The position numbers were made by a program, and so were the translations under genes. A stretch of DNA of 64,000 bases from Agromyces sp. H17E-10 (GTDB taxonomy: Bacteria; Actinomycetota; Actinomycetes; Actinomycetales; Microbacteriaceae): the NCBI RefSeq assembly GCF_022919715.1, contig NZ_CP095042.1:1736001-1800000 (forward strand). Direction: 5' to 3'. The notes below the pieces were generated by a model, which saw only the letters and a program-made list of their open reading frames with translations, was not told where the DNA came from and did no database searches. This document shows positions 17,506-25,527 of the stretch, in pieces (the stretch's first letter is position 1; each line of letters begins with the position of its first letter).

Positions 17506-17566
17506 GGAGCGAAGCGTCTCGAAACCGCGCACACGACGGTTTCGAGACGTCGCTCCGCTCCTCCTC
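17500..17566. repeat. REP-like inverted repeat, type A (complete)
   Basis: Left arm 17500-17526 begins GGTTGAGGAGCG and ends GTCTCGAAACC; right arm 17538-17566 begins GGTTTCGAGAC and ends CTCCTCCTC. The arms are imperfect reverse complements around an 11-base loop. The TGA of the upstream ATPase gene is inside the left arm. It could act as an attenuator or mRNA-stability hairpin between the two ABC genes. Confidence 0.8.
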
Positions 17567-17608
17567 GACTCGCTCGACCAGCTCGACTCACCTGAAAGGA
17601 CCACCATC

Positions 17609-18391
17609 ATGACCACCATCGCTCCCACCGCCCGCCCGACCGGGTTCGTCCGCGACACTGCGGCCGTCTTCGCCCGCGAGTCGAAGCCGCTCGTGCGCGA
17701 CCCGTTCAGCGTCGTGTTCTCGCTCGTGCAGCCGCTCGTGTTCCTCGGCCTGTTCGGCCCGCTCCTCATCGGCGAGGCGGGCGGCGACGTCGCCGGCACG
17801 CTGCAGTGGTTCGTGCCCGGCATCCTCGTCATGGTCGCCCTCTTCGGCACGGCCTCGACGGGCGCGAACCTGCTCTTCGAGATGCAGACCGGCTCGCACG
17901 AGCGCACGCTCGTCGCTCCGCTGTCACGCAGCGCCCTGCTCGTGGGCCGTGCCCTCAAGGAGGTCGTTCCGCTCGTCATCCAGGGCACGCTCGTCGTGCT
18001 CGTGGCCGTGCCGTTCGGGTTCAGCGTCGACGTGCCGGGGCTCGTCGCCGGCCTCGCGGTGCTCGCCGTGTTCGGCATCGGCTTCGGCGCGCTCAGCTAC
18101 TCCCTCGCCCTCGCCTGCCGCAACCGCGACTGGATGTTCTGGATGGTGCACCAGACGCTGCTGTTCCCGCTCATGATCCTGTCGGGCATGCTGCTGCCGC
18201 TCGACGACGGTCCCGGCTGGATGCAGGTCGCCGCCGCGGTCAACCCGCTGAGCTACCTCGTCGGCGCCGAGCGGGCGCTGCTCGCGGGCGACTTCGGGGC
18301 GCCCGCCGTGGTGGGCGGCGCGATCGCCGCGATCATCACGTGCGCGATCGGCGTGTTCGTCGGCGTGCGCGCGATGCGCCGGGCCCGCTGA
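17609..18391 (+). CDS. ABC-2 type permease, DrrB-like
   Basis: 260 residues with six predicted membrane helices (for example SVVFSLVQPLVFLGLFGPLL and WFVPGILVMVALFGTA) and the ABC-2 loop motif NPLSYLVGAERALL. It pairs with the upstream ATPase to form an efflux pump. ATG 17609 is preceded by GAAAGGACC. The substrate is unknown. The intergenic repeat upstream is unusual for a two-gene ABC operon. Confidence 0.88.
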   Translation: MTTIAPTARPTGFVRDTAAVFARESKPLVRDPFSVVFSLVQPLVFLGLFGPLLIGEAGGDVAGTLQWFVPGILVMVALFGTASTGANLLFEMQTGSHERTLVAPLSRSALLVGRALKEVVPLVIQGTLVVLVAVPFGFSVDVPGLVAGLAVLAVFGIGFGALSYSLALACRNRDWMFWMVHQTLLFPLMILSGMLLPLDDGPGWMQVAAAVNPLSYLVGAERALLAGDFGAPAVVGGAIAAIITCAIGVFVGVRAMRRAR

Positions 18392-18422
18392 GCTGGGCAG
18401 GGCCGGTCGCCGGGCCCACTCC

Positions 18423-18485
18423 GGGGGTGCGTTTCCGATGCCTGCAGGTCCGAACAGGGCCCGAAGTGTCGGGAGAGCACCCCCG
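18423..18485. repeat. Spaced 8-9 bp inverted repeat downstream of the ABC operon
   Basis: GGGGGTGC at 18423-18430 and GCACCCCC at 18477-18484 are perfect complements 46 bases apart in the 158-bp gap between the permease and the oxidoreductase. It may be part of a terminator or an operator; nothing decides between these. Confidence 0.35.
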
Positions 18486-18549
18486 CAACGCGTGAGCGGC
18501 CGAGCCGGCCCGGGAGGCACCGCGCCGGTCGGCCGCCTACGCTCGGAGG

Positions 18550-20214
18550 ATGCCACTCCCCCGCGCCGAACACACGAGCACCGAGCACGAGTCCGCCGAC
18601 CACGACGTCGTGATCGTCGGCGGCGGCCACAACGGCCTCACCGCCGCGGCCTACCTCGCCCGGGCCGGGCTCGACGTTCTGTTGCTCGAACGCGACGACC
18701 ACCTGGGCGGCGCGGCGATCTCGGCCGAGGCGTTCGCTGGGGTCGACGCTCGGCTCAGCCGCTACTCGTACCTCGTGAGCCTGCTGCCGCAGCGCATCCT
18801 CCACGACCTCGGTCTCGACATCGAGCTCGTGCGGCGCCGCTTCTCGTCGTACACGCCCGATCCCGCCGATCCCGCACGCGGCCTCCTCGTCGACCGCGAC
18901 GCCGGCCCCGAGGCATCCCGGGCAGCCTTCGCACGAGCCGGCGCCGACGGCGACGCGGCCGCCTGGCGCGAGTTCGGCGCGCACACCGCGCGGCTCGCCG
19001 AGCGACTCTTCCCGACCCTCACCGAGCCGTTGCCGACCCGGGCCGAGGCGCGAGCGCTCGTGGGCGACGACGACGTCTGGGCGGCGTTCGTCGAACGCCC
19101 GCTCGGCGACACGATCGACGCGCGCTTCACGAGCGACCTCGTGCGAGGCGTCGTCGCGACCGACGGACTCATCGGCACGTTCACCGCCCTCGACGACCCG
19201 TCGCTCGACGCGAACCGCTGCTTCCTGTACCACGTGATCGGCGGCGGCACGGGCGACTGGGACGTGCCCGTCGGCGGCATGGGCGCCGTCTCCGGTGAGC
19301 TCGAACGCGCGGCCCGCGACGCCGGTGCCCGGCTCCTGACCGGGGCCGAGGTGCTGGGCGTCGACCCGGCGACCGGCCGTGTGCGGTACCGCGATGCGCA
19401 CGGCGACGAGCACACCGCGACCGCGCACACCCTGCTCGCGAACGTCGCGCCCGCCGTGCTCGACGAACTCGTCGATGCGGATGCCGCTGCGAATGCCGGC
19501 CCGGGGAGCGTGCCGCCCGTCGTCGCGGCCCGCCTGCGCGCCCTCCACGCACCCGAGGGCGCCCAGGTGAAGGTCAACCTGCTCCTCACCCGGCTCCCCC
19601 GCCTGCGCGACACCGAGGTCGTGCCCGAGCAGGCGTTCGCCGGCACGTTCCACGTCAACGAGCTCGCGACGCAGCTCGACTCCGCCTTCACGATCGCGTC
19701 GCGCGGCGGCATCCCCACGCCCCTGCCCTGCGAGGTCTACTGCCACACGCTGAGCGACCCGTCGATCCTCGCGCCCGAGCTCGTCGAGGCCGGCATGCAC
19801 ACGCTCACCGTCTTCGGCCTGCACGTGCCGCACCGGCTGCTCGAGCGCTACGGCAACGACGAGCTCCGCGAGCTCCTGCAGCGCGCCGTGCTCGACTCGC
19901 TCGACTCGGTGCTCGCCGAACCGGTGGAGGGCCTCATCGCGACGGATGCCTCGGGCCGGCCGTGCATCGAGACGAAGACGACCCTCGACCTCGAGGAGGC
20001 GCTGCGCATGCCGGGTGGCAACATCTTCCACGGGCCGCTGTCGTGGCCGTGGGCCGACGACGCAGCACTCGCGACGCCGGCCGAGCGGTGGGGCGTCGCG
20101 ACGCGGCATCCTCGCGTGCTCGTCTGCGGATCGGGCGCCGTGCGCGGCGGCGCGGTGAGCGGCATCGGCGGGCACAATGCGGCGATGGCCGTGCTCGAAT
20201 CCCTCGCGGGTTGA
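18550..20214 (+). CDS. FAD-dependent oxidoreductase, phytoene desaturase/PYROXD2-like
   Basis: 554 residues. The dinucleotide-binding motif HDVVIVGGGHNGLTAAAYLARAG is at about residue 18, followed by the family ERDDHLGGAA. The C-terminal FAD motif is VLVCGSGAVRGGAVSGIGGHNAA. Length and motifs match the CrtI-related group that includes PYROXD2, whose substrates are largely unassigned. No carotenoid genes are adjacent. TACGCT at 18538 is six bases before ATG. The stop TGA lies in a type A repeat arm. Confidence 0.85.
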   Translation: MPLPRAEHTSTEHESADHDVVIVGGGHNGLTAAAYLARAGLDVLLLERDDHLGGAAISAEAFAGVDARLSRYSYLVSLLPQRILHDLGLDIELVRRRFSSYTPDPADPARGLLVDRDAGPEASRAAFARAGADGDAAAWREFGAHTARLAERLFPTLTEPLPTRAEARALVGDDDVWAAFVERPLGDTIDARFTSDLVRGVVATDGLIGTFTALDDPSLDANRCFLYHVIGGGTGDWDVPVGGMGAVSGELERAARDAGARLLTGAEVLGVDPATGRVRYRDAHGDEHTATAHTLLANVAPAVLDELVDADAAANAGPGSVPPVVAARLRALHAPEGAQVKVNLLLTRLPRLRDTEVVPEQAFAGTFHVNELATQLDSAFTIASRGGIPTPLPCEVYCHTLSDPSILAPELVEAGMHTLTVFGLHVPHRLLERYGNDELRELLQRAVLDSLDSVLAEPVEGLIATDASGRPCIETKTTLDLEEALRMPGGNIFHGPLSWPWADDAALATPAERWGVATRHPRVLVCGSGAVRGGAVSGIGGHNAAMAVLESLAG

Positions 20215-20241
20215 GGAGGAGCGCAGCGACGTCTCGAAACC
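20209..20241. repeat. REP-like repeat, type A (single arm)
   Basis: A single arm beginning GGTTGAGGAGGAGCGCAG and ending GTCTCGAAACC lies between the convergent oxidoreductase and DoxX-like genes. It contains the TGA stop of the oxidoreductase gene. The second arm is missing, so this looks like a solitary or eroded element. Confidence 0.7.
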
Positions 20242-20250
20242 CCGACGACC

Positions 20251-20610
20251 TCAGCCGAGCAGCACCCAGCCGACGCCGACCACGATCGAGACGAGGCCGA
20301 GCACGAGACTCGGCACGAACGACTCCTTGCGCTTGACGTGCAGCGCGACGGCGAACGCCATCGTGACGGCGAGCGCGAACGCGGCGACCGGGGTGAGCCA
20401 CGGCAGGATGCCGGTCGCCGCCGGGAGCACGAGTCCGATGCCGCCGAGCACCTCGAGGATGCCGATCATCTTGAGCTGGCCGGCGTTGACCTCTTCGACC
20501 CACGGCATGTTCGCGAGCACCGCTTCGCGGGACTTCAGGGCCTTCATGCTTCCGGCCATCACGAACAGCAGGGCGAGCAGCCCGGTGACGATCCACAGCG
20601 CGATGATCAA
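20251..20610 (-). CDS. DoxX-like membrane protein
   Basis: 119 residues with four hydrophobic helices (ALWIVTGLLALLFVMAGSMKAL; IGILEVLGGIGLVLPAATGI) typical of the DoxX-like family. Start codon TTG at 20610 is chosen because GGAGAA lies just upstream and no ATG precedes it in frame. It is divergent from an HxlR regulator with paired GTGCGT-ACGCAC palindromes between them, so it is probably repressed or induced by that protein, plausibly in response to redox or quinone stress. Confidence 0.82.
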   Translation of the reverse strand: MIIALWIVTGLLALLFVMAGSMKALKSREAVLANMPWVEEVNAGQLKMIGILEVLGGIGLVLPAATGILPWLTPVAAFALAVTMAFAVALHVKRKESFVPSLVLGLVSIVVGVGWVLLG

Positions 20611-20640
20611 GGTGATTCTCCGATCGGTCGGTTACTATCA

Positions 20641-20717
20641 GTGCGTAACGCACGATCGGTGACTCTAACCGACGGCCGCCACGCACTTCACCGTGCGTCA
20701 CGCACCTCGGCGTGCGT
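20641..20717. promoter_or_regulatory. HxlR operator pair (GTGCGT-N-ACGCAC)
   Basis: Two perfect 13-bp palindromes, GTGCGTAACGCAC at 20641-20653 and GTGCGTCACGCAC at 20693-20705, are spaced 52 bp centre to centre, about five helical turns. Half sites ACGCAC (20681-20686) and GTGCGT (20712-20717) flank the second. A wider inverted repeat GTCGGTTA/TAACCGAC (20627-20634 and 20666-20673) surrounds the first. All lie between the divergent DoxX-like and HxlR genes. Confidence 0.78.
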
Positions 20718-20749
20718 ATCGGCGCCGAGCGCGTCGAGAGAGGACCACC

Positions 20750-21178
20750 ATGGCGAACCCGGCACCCCTGACGATCGACCCCGTCATCGGCGACTGCCCG
20801 GCGGCGGCATCCGTCGCGGCGTCGCCGTGCAGCGTCGAGCACGAGGCGAGCGGAGTCATCCGCGATGTACTCGCCCGCGTCGGCGACAAGTGGAGCCTGC
20901 TCGTGATCGGGCTGCTGCACGACGAACCGCTGCGGTTCACCGAACTGCAGCGGCGCATCGACGGCATCTCGCACCGCATGCTCACGCAGACGCTGCGCAA
21001 CCTGCAGCGCGACGGACTCGTCTCACGGACGAGCTACGCGGAGATCCCGCCGCGCGTCGAGTACGCCGCGACCGAGCTCGGCCGTTCGCTCGCGGAGCCC
21101 GTGCTGGGTCTCGTCGGCTGGGCCGCCGCCCACCACGAGCAGATCACCGACGCGCGTGAGGCCTTCGACGAGGCGTGA
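20750..21178 (+). CDS. HxlR family transcriptional regulator
   Basis: 142 residues. The HxlR winged helix (GDKWSLLVIGLLHDEPLRFTELQRRI; SHRMLTQTLRNLQRDGLV) occupies most of the protein. Cys residues near 16 and 27 precede the DNA-binding helix, in the region where redox-sensing HxlR proteins carry a reactive Cys. ATG 20750 has GAGAGGACC upstream; a further upstream GTG would begin inside an operator and is rejected. Likely autoregulated and controlling the divergent DoxX-like gene. Confidence 0.87.
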   Translation: MANPAPLTIDPVIGDCPAAASVAASPCSVEHEASGVIRDVLARVGDKWSLLVIGLLHDEPLRFTELQRRIDGISHRMLTQTLRNLQRDGLVSRTSYAEIPPRVEYAATELGRSLAEPVLGLVGWAAAHHEQITDAREAFDEA

Positions 21179-21192
21179 TCGCGGACCAGGAT
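21105..21192. other. Placeholder withdrawn: see 21192-21220 hairpin
   Basis: Entry superseded by the following hairpin feature; disregard this line. Confidence 0.01.
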
Positions 21193-21220
21193 GCTCCGAG
21201 GAGCAGAAGGCTAGATCAGC
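21192..21220. terminator. Small hairpins between convergent genes
   Basis: TGCTC-CGAG-GAGCA (21192-21205, 5-6 bp stem) is followed closely by GGCT-AGATC-AGCC, in the 46-bp gap between the HxlR gene and the minus-strand membrane protein gene. Position suggests shared termination; stems are short and lack U-tracts. Confidence 0.4.
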
Positions 21221-21224
21221 CGGC

Positions 21225-21587
21225 TCAGAAGATGTACATCTGGCCGAGCACGATGATCGCGATGACGAACAGCGCGATGATCGCGCCCGCGATCGCGAGC
21301 GACTTCGCCGACAGGTTCGCGACGACATAGCCGACGAGGATCGGGACGGCGACGAGGAAGAGCGTCACGATCCACCAGAACGTCTGGTACGCGCCGGCGC
21401 CGACCTCTTCGAGCCGCCCGGAGAACAGCTGCTGGGTGTGCGGGTTGGTGGCGAACGCGAACGCGGCCGACAGCGGCAGCGCGACGAGCACGAGCACGAC
21501 CAGACCCGCGAGCCAGCCCCACAGCCCCGACTTGCCCTCGGTGATGTCCAACGCTTCTTCGTGCGCCGTGCGCCCCTTCGAACTCAT
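21225..21587 (-). CDS. Small membrane protein of unknown function
   Basis: 120 residues with about three membrane helices (LWGWLAGLVVLVLVALPLSAAFAF; FWWIVTLFLVAVPILVGYVVA; LAIAGAIIALFVIAIIVLGQ) and a 20-residue hydrophilic N-terminus. I do not recognise a named family. TAGAGT (complement of 21595-21600) lies seven bases before the ATG, a leaderless-type start. It converges with HxlR and is divergent from the SRPBCC gene. Confidence 0.72.
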   Translation of the reverse strand: MSSKGRTAHEEALDITEGKSGLWGWLAGLVVLVLVALPLSAAFAFATNPHTQQLFSGRLEEVGAGAYQTFWWIVTLFLVAVPILVGYVVANLSAKSLAIAGAIIALFVIAIIVLGQMYIF

Positions 21588-21635
21588 GGCTCCGACTCTA
21601 GTGCTTCGTGCACGGGCGGGCTTAGCCTGAATTGA

Positions 21636-21656
21636 ATGAAACTTCAGGGTTCATGA
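21636..21656 (+). other. Possible leaderless six-codon upstream ORF
   Basis: A -10-like TAGCCT at 21623-21628 lies seven bases before ATG 21636, which opens MKLQGS and ends at TGA 21654-21656. That stop overlaps the ATG at 21653 of the SRPBCC gene (ATGA). If the promoter is real, the mini-ORF would be translated leaderlessly and coupled to the main gene. Speculative. Confidence 0.3.
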
Positions 21657-22180
21657 CGCGACTGGGGGCGACGATGACCGCGAAACCGACCGGGCACTAC
21701 GTGCTGAAGGCCGACGGGCTCTACCTGCAGTTCGACCGCCTGTTCCACGCCCCCATCGAGGACGTCTGGTACAGCCTCACCAACCCGAACGCGATGAAGG
21801 GCTGGATCGGCACGTACACCGGCAGCCCGGCGACGGGCGGCGTCCGCTTCCAGATGAGCGAGGAGGGGGCCGAGTGGATGAACGTCTCCATCCTCGAGTG
21901 CGACGCCCCGCACCGGTTCACGGCCGACTCGGGCTCGGGCCCGAGCGGCGTGCGCGTGTTCTGCCACCTCGTCGAGGGCGGCGGCATGACGACCCTCACC
22001 CTCGGCCAGCGCGTGAAAGACGGGGCGGATGCGGCGAGCATCGGTCCCGGCTGGGACTTCTACCTCGACCGGCTCATCGCCTCGCGTTCCGGGTCGGCGT
22101 TGCCGGCCTGGGAGACGTACTTCCCGTCGTTCTCGCCGCACTACCGCGGACTGACGGTGCCCGACGCCGCGAAGGGCTGA
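21653..22180 (+). CDS. SRPBCC (AHSA1-like) domain protein
   Basis: About 175 residues of START/Bet v1-like fold: FDRLFHAPIEDVWYSLTNPNAMKGWIG is the classic AHSA1 opening, and a C-terminal helix (GPGWDFYLDRLIASR) closes the cavity. Members bind hydrophobic ligands; the ligand is not known here. Start choice is uncertain: ATG 21653 overlaps a tiny upstream ORF, while ATG 21674 has GGGGGCG ahead of it. It stands alone between a small membrane protein and an AI-2E family gene. Confidence 0.82.
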   Translation: MTRLGATMTAKPTGHYVLKADGLYLQFDRLFHAPIEDVWYSLTNPNAMKGWIGTYTGSPATGGVRFQMSEEGAEWMNVSILECDAPHRFTADSGSGPSGVRVFCHLVEGGGMTTLTLGQRVKDGADAASIGPGWDFYLDRLIASRSGSALPAWETYFPSFSPHYRGLTVPDAAKG

Positions 22181-22258
22181 CCGGGCGGGCTTCACCGATC
22201 GGGATGCCTCCGCCGGGGCATCCGCACCGCAGAACAGCCGCACCCTAGACTGACGCGC

Positions 22259-23359
22259 GTGAACACGGCAGAACGACTCCGCCGGCGCGAGCGCCCGGCA
22301 TCCCGCCGGCGCGGCGGACTCTTCGTGGACCACCCCCTGCGCTGGGGGTTCATCGTCACGCTCGGCGTGCTGCTCGCGCTCATGCTGGCGTCGGCGCTCG
22401 TCGCCCTGCAGGGCGTCGTGCTCTCGGTATTCGTGGCCGCGTTCGTCGCGCTCGGGCTCGACCCGCTCATCCGCTGGTTCCAGCGGCGGGGCATGTCGCG
22501 CGGTACGGCGATCGTCACCGTCATCCTGATCTTCGTCGCCGTCGTGATCGGCGTCATCTGGCTCGTGGTGCCGCCCGTCGTCAACCAGGCCGCGGTGTTC
22601 ATCAAGACGATGCCCGCCGAGGTGCACCACCTCGTCGACTCGGGCTGGTTCGAGCGGTACGACGACTCGACGAACGGCGTGCTCTCGTCGATCGTCGAGT
22701 GGATCGGCGGCGTGCTCACCGATCCCGACACGTGGGCGGCGATCGGCGGCGGAGCGCTGCAGTTCGGGGCCGCCCTGCTCGACGGCATCTCGACGAGCGT
22801 CTTCGTCGTCGTGCTCTCGATCTACTTCATCGCGACCCTCGACACCACCAAGCGCGCCTGCTACACGCTCGTGGCCGCGAGCCACCGGGAGCGCGTCGAG
22901 AGCCTCGCCGAGCGCATCATGCTCTCGGTCGGCAAGTACCTCAGCGGCATGGTCGTGCTCGCGTTCTTCAACGCGGTGTGGTCGACGATCCTGCTCTCGC
23001 TCGTCGGCGTGCGCTATGCGCTCTTCATCGGTGTGCTCGCGTTCTTCATCACGCTCATCCCCCTCATCGGCACCGTCATCACGACCGTGATCATGACGAT
23101 CGTCGCCCTCTTCGTATCGCCGGTCGCCGGTCTCATCGTGCTCATCGCGATGCTCGTCTACATGCAGGTCGAGGCGTACGTGCTCACGCCGAAGGTCATG
23201 GGCAAGGCGGTGCAGGTGCCCGGCACGATCGTGCTCATCTCGGCGCTCGCGGGCGGCACCCTGCTCGGCCTCCTCGGCGCCCTCGTGGCGATCCCGATCT
23301 CGGCCGGCATCCTGCTCATCATCCGCGAGGTCGTCATCCCGAAGCAGGCGCGCAGCTAG
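22259..23359 (+). CDS. AI-2E family transporter (PF01594)
   Basis: 366 residues with about seven to eight membrane helices and the family layout: two N-terminal helices, a soluble excursion (residues about 110-160), then a C-terminal bundle (YALFIGVLAFFITLIPLIGTVITT; MVYMQVEAYVLTPKVMGKAV). Family members include TqsA and Na+/H+-linked exporters; the AI-2 role is not general. GTG 22259 follows TAGACT at 22246 by seven bases, fixing a leaderless start. Confidence 0.87.
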   Translation: MNTAERLRRRERPASRRRGGLFVDHPLRWGFIVTLGVLLALMLASALVALQGVVLSVFVAAFVALGLDPLIRWFQRRGMSRGTAIVTVILIFVAVVIGVIWLVVPPVVNQAAVFIKTMPAEVHHLVDSGWFERYDDSTNGVLSSIVEWIGGVLTDPDTWAAIGGGALQFGAALLDGISTSVFVVVLSIYFIATLDTTKRACYTLVAASHRERVESLAERIMLSVGKYLSGMVVLAFFNAVWSTILLSLVGVRYALFIGVLAFFITLIPLIGTVITTVIMTIVALFVSPVAGLIVLIAMLVYMQVEAYVLTPKVMGKAVQVPGTIVLISALAGGTLLGLLGALVAIPISAGILLIIREVVIPKQARS

Positions 23360-23377
23360 GGGCGGCCGGGCCCGAGC

Positions 23378-23866
23378 TCACACGGCCTCGGAGACCACCT
23401 CGAGCGGCCCCTCCTCGGCCGTCGGCGGCTCGAACCGCTCGAAGTACTCGGTCGCCGTCTGCTCGGTGAGCGGCCAGTCGTCCGCTCCCCTGCCGTGCCG
23501 GTCGCCGACTCGACTCAGGATGACCTCGAGACTCGTCGCGAGGTACACCGTCTCGGGCACGATGCCCCGGGGTGCGAGCAGTGCGCGATACTCGTCGCGT
23601 TGTCGCCGGAACCAGAATCCGAAGTCGAGCACGACGTCGTTCCCCGCCGCGACCTGGCGCAGCAGGCTCGCCTTCAGTTCTGCCGCCACCTCGGCGACCA
23701 CATCGGCGGAGGGCATCGTCGTGATCCCACGCTCCCAGAACTCCACCTCGAACGACAGCCGCGTCCAGCCGTCGCGCTCGAGGCGCTTGGCGTAGGTGGT
23801 CTTGCCGGCACCGCCCGGCCCGCACATCATGACGACGCGGGGTCGTCGTGTCTCGTTCACCGCCAC
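23378..23866 (-). CDS. P-loop kinase-like protein (AAA_33 type)
   Basis: 162 residues. A Walker A motif CGPGGAGKTTYAKRLE near residue 15 and LDFGFWFRRQRDEYRALL near 80 match small P-loop kinases of the zeta-toxin/chloramphenicol-phosphotransferase/AAA_33 group. The substrate is unknown. GTG 23866 is chosen because TACCGT lies seven bases upstream (complement 23874-23879); an in-frame GTG two codons later is possible. It sits just downstream of the MFS gene, same strand, with its own apparent promoter. Confidence 0.75.
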   Translation of the reverse strand: MAVNETRRPRVVMMCGPGGAGKTTYAKRLERDGWTRLSFEVEFWERGITTMPSADVVAEVAAELKASLLRQVAAGNDVVLDFGFWFRRQRDEYRALLAPRGIVPETVYLATSLEVILSRVGDRHGRGADDWPLTEQTATEYFERFEPPTAEEGPLEVVSEAV

Positions 23867-23927
23867 CGGGCCGACGGTACGCTCGACCACCGACGTCGCC
23901 CCGCGCATCGGCCCGGTCCGGCTGGGA

Positions 23928-25409
23928 TCACACGGCGGCGGGCGCTCGCTCGGCGAGCTCGTCGGCCGTGCGGGATGCCTCGGCCGCGGCATCCTCGATC
24001 GCCGAGCCGTCGTCACTCGAACCGTGGTCGCCGGTGCCGCGCCCGGCGGGCAGGAAGAGCGCCGCGACGAACGCGATCACGAGGCCCGCGGCGCCGACGA
24101 GCACGGCGGGCCCCGCGGCATCCGTGAAGCCGGTCGGGGTGAGCTCGCCGCCTGCGCCGGTGAAGACCGCCGTGAGCACCGCGACGCCGAGGGCGACGCC
24201 CACCTCGCGGAGGGTCGAGTTCGTGCCCGAGGCCTTGGCGTGGTCGTCCTCGGGCATGTGGGCGAGCACTGCGGTCGACATCGGCGCGAAGACGAGCGAC
24301 ATGCCGATACCGGCCATGAGGAACGGGCCGATGAGCGACGCGTACGCCACGTCGGGGTCGAGCTCGAGCGCGAGCCAGGTGAGCGCCGCCGCCTGCAGGG
24401 CGAGACCGGTGACGATGAGCGTGCGCGTGCCGACCCTGGGAGCGATGGCACCGGCGATCGGGGCGATGAACATGGGCGCGAGCGTCCACGGCATGGTCTG
24501 CACGCCGGCCTCGAGCGGCGACGCACCCTGCACGACCTGGAGGAACTGGATGAGCACGAACACCGACCCGAACATGCCGAAGCTGAACCAGAAGCCGACG
24601 AGGTTCGCCGCCGTGAAGCTGCGATCGCGGAAGAGCCGGAGCGGCAGCAGCGGGGCGCTCGTGCGCGACTCCCACCAGACGAACGCGGCGAGCAGCGCGG
24701 CGCCGGCGACGAGCGAGCCGATCACCTCGGCGCTGTCCCAGCCGGCGTCGTTGCCGCGAACGATGCCGAACACGACGCCGAGCACGCCGAGGCCGGCGAG
24801 CGCGACCCCGACGAGGTCGATGCGGGCCTTCGCGCCCAGCGCGTTCGGCAGTGCGGCGAGCGCGAGCGGGATCGCGACGATGCCGACGGGCACGTTGAGC
24901 CAGAAGATCGCCTGCCAGTTCCAGCCCTCGATGACGGCGCCGCCGATGAGGGGCCCGAGCGCGACGCCGAGGCCGGCGACGCCGCCCCAGATGCCGATCG
25001 CCATGGGCCGCAGGCGCTTCGGCACGCTGCCGGCGAGCAGGGTCAGCGAGAGGGGCATGATGCCCGCCGCGCCGAAGCCCTGCACGGCGCGGCTCGCGAT
25101 GACCTGCCACGGCTCGGTGCTGAGCGCGACGAGCGCGCTCGCGGCCGTGAAGATCGCGATGGCGACGACGAAGACCGTGCGCCGGCCGATGCGGTCGCCG
25201 AGCGCGGCCGCCGCGAGGATGAACGTCGCGAACGCGAGCGTGAAGGCGTTGACGAACCACTGCAGCTCCTCGATGGAGGCGCCGAGGTCGACGGCCATCG
25301 CGGGCAGTGCGTTGGTGATGACGAGGTTGTCGAGCGTCGCCATGAACATCGGCAGGGATGCCGCGACGATGGCGAGCCACACGGGAATGCGGCGTGCGCT
25401 GGTGGACAT
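23928..25409 (-). CDS. MFS drug efflux transporter, DHA2 (EmrB/QacA) type, 14 TM
   Basis: 493 residues with about 14 helices. Motif A is ALGDRIGRRTVFVVAIAIF and motif C-like glycines lie in GGVAGLGVALGPLIGGAVIEGWNWQAIFWLNVPVG, diagnostic of the DHA2 family of proton-driven multidrug pumps. ATG 25409 has AAGGAGC upstream. It is divergent from a TetR gene, with two identical 16-bp operator-like sequences between them, the usual layout of a repressor-controlled efflux pump. Confidence 0.9.
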   Translation of the reverse strand: MSTSARRIPVWLAIVAASLPMFMATLDNLVITNALPAMAVDLGASIEELQWFVNAFTLAFATFILAAAALGDRIGRRTVFVVAIAIFTAASALVALSTEPWQVIASRAVQGFGAAGIMPLSLTLLAGSVPKRLRPMAIGIWGGVAGLGVALGPLIGGAVIEGWNWQAIFWLNVPVGIVAIPLALAALPNALGAKARIDLVGVALAGLGVLGVVFGIVRGNDAGWDSAEVIGSLVAGAALLAAFVWWESRTSAPLLPLRLFRDRSFTAANLVGFWFSFGMFGSVFVLIQFLQVVQGASPLEAGVQTMPWTLAPMFIAPIAGAIAPRVGTRTLIVTGLALQAAALTWLALELDPDVAYASLIGPFLMAGIGMSLVFAPMSTAVLAHMPEDDHAKASGTNSTLREVGVALGVAVLTAVFTGAGGELTPTGFTDAAGPAVLVGAAGLVIAFVAALFLPAGRGTGDHGSSDDGSAIEDAAAEASRTADELAERAPAAV

Positions 25410-25467
25410 CGGATGCTCCTTCGAAGGGATCGGGGCTGGGGTGCGACCGTGAGCCGCCCGGGGTGTG

Positions 25468-25518
25468 GTAATCGACTGATAACCCGTTCGGGAGCAAATG
25501 TAGTAATCGACTGATAAC
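25468..25518. promoter_or_regulatory. Two TetR operators GTAATCGACTGATAAC
   Basis: An identical 16-bp sequence occurs at 25468-25483 and 25503-25518, 35 bp apart. It is an imperfect palindrome of the form GTWATC-N4-GATWAC. The second copy overlaps the -10 (TAACAT, 25515-25520) of the TetR gene; the first is placed to block the MFS promoter on the other strand. Binding by the adjacent TetR protein is inferred. Confidence 0.8.
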
Positions 25519-25527
25519 ATGTCAAGC

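Noticed and set aside
20693..20749. Upstream GTG start for the HxlR gene
   Set aside because: It would start within the operator palindrome and add an Arg-rich tail; ATG 20750 has a good ribosome-binding site.
21105..21192. A feature line with reversed coordinates in the annotation list
   Set aside because: It is an erroneous placeholder, replaced by the 21192-21220 hairpin entry.
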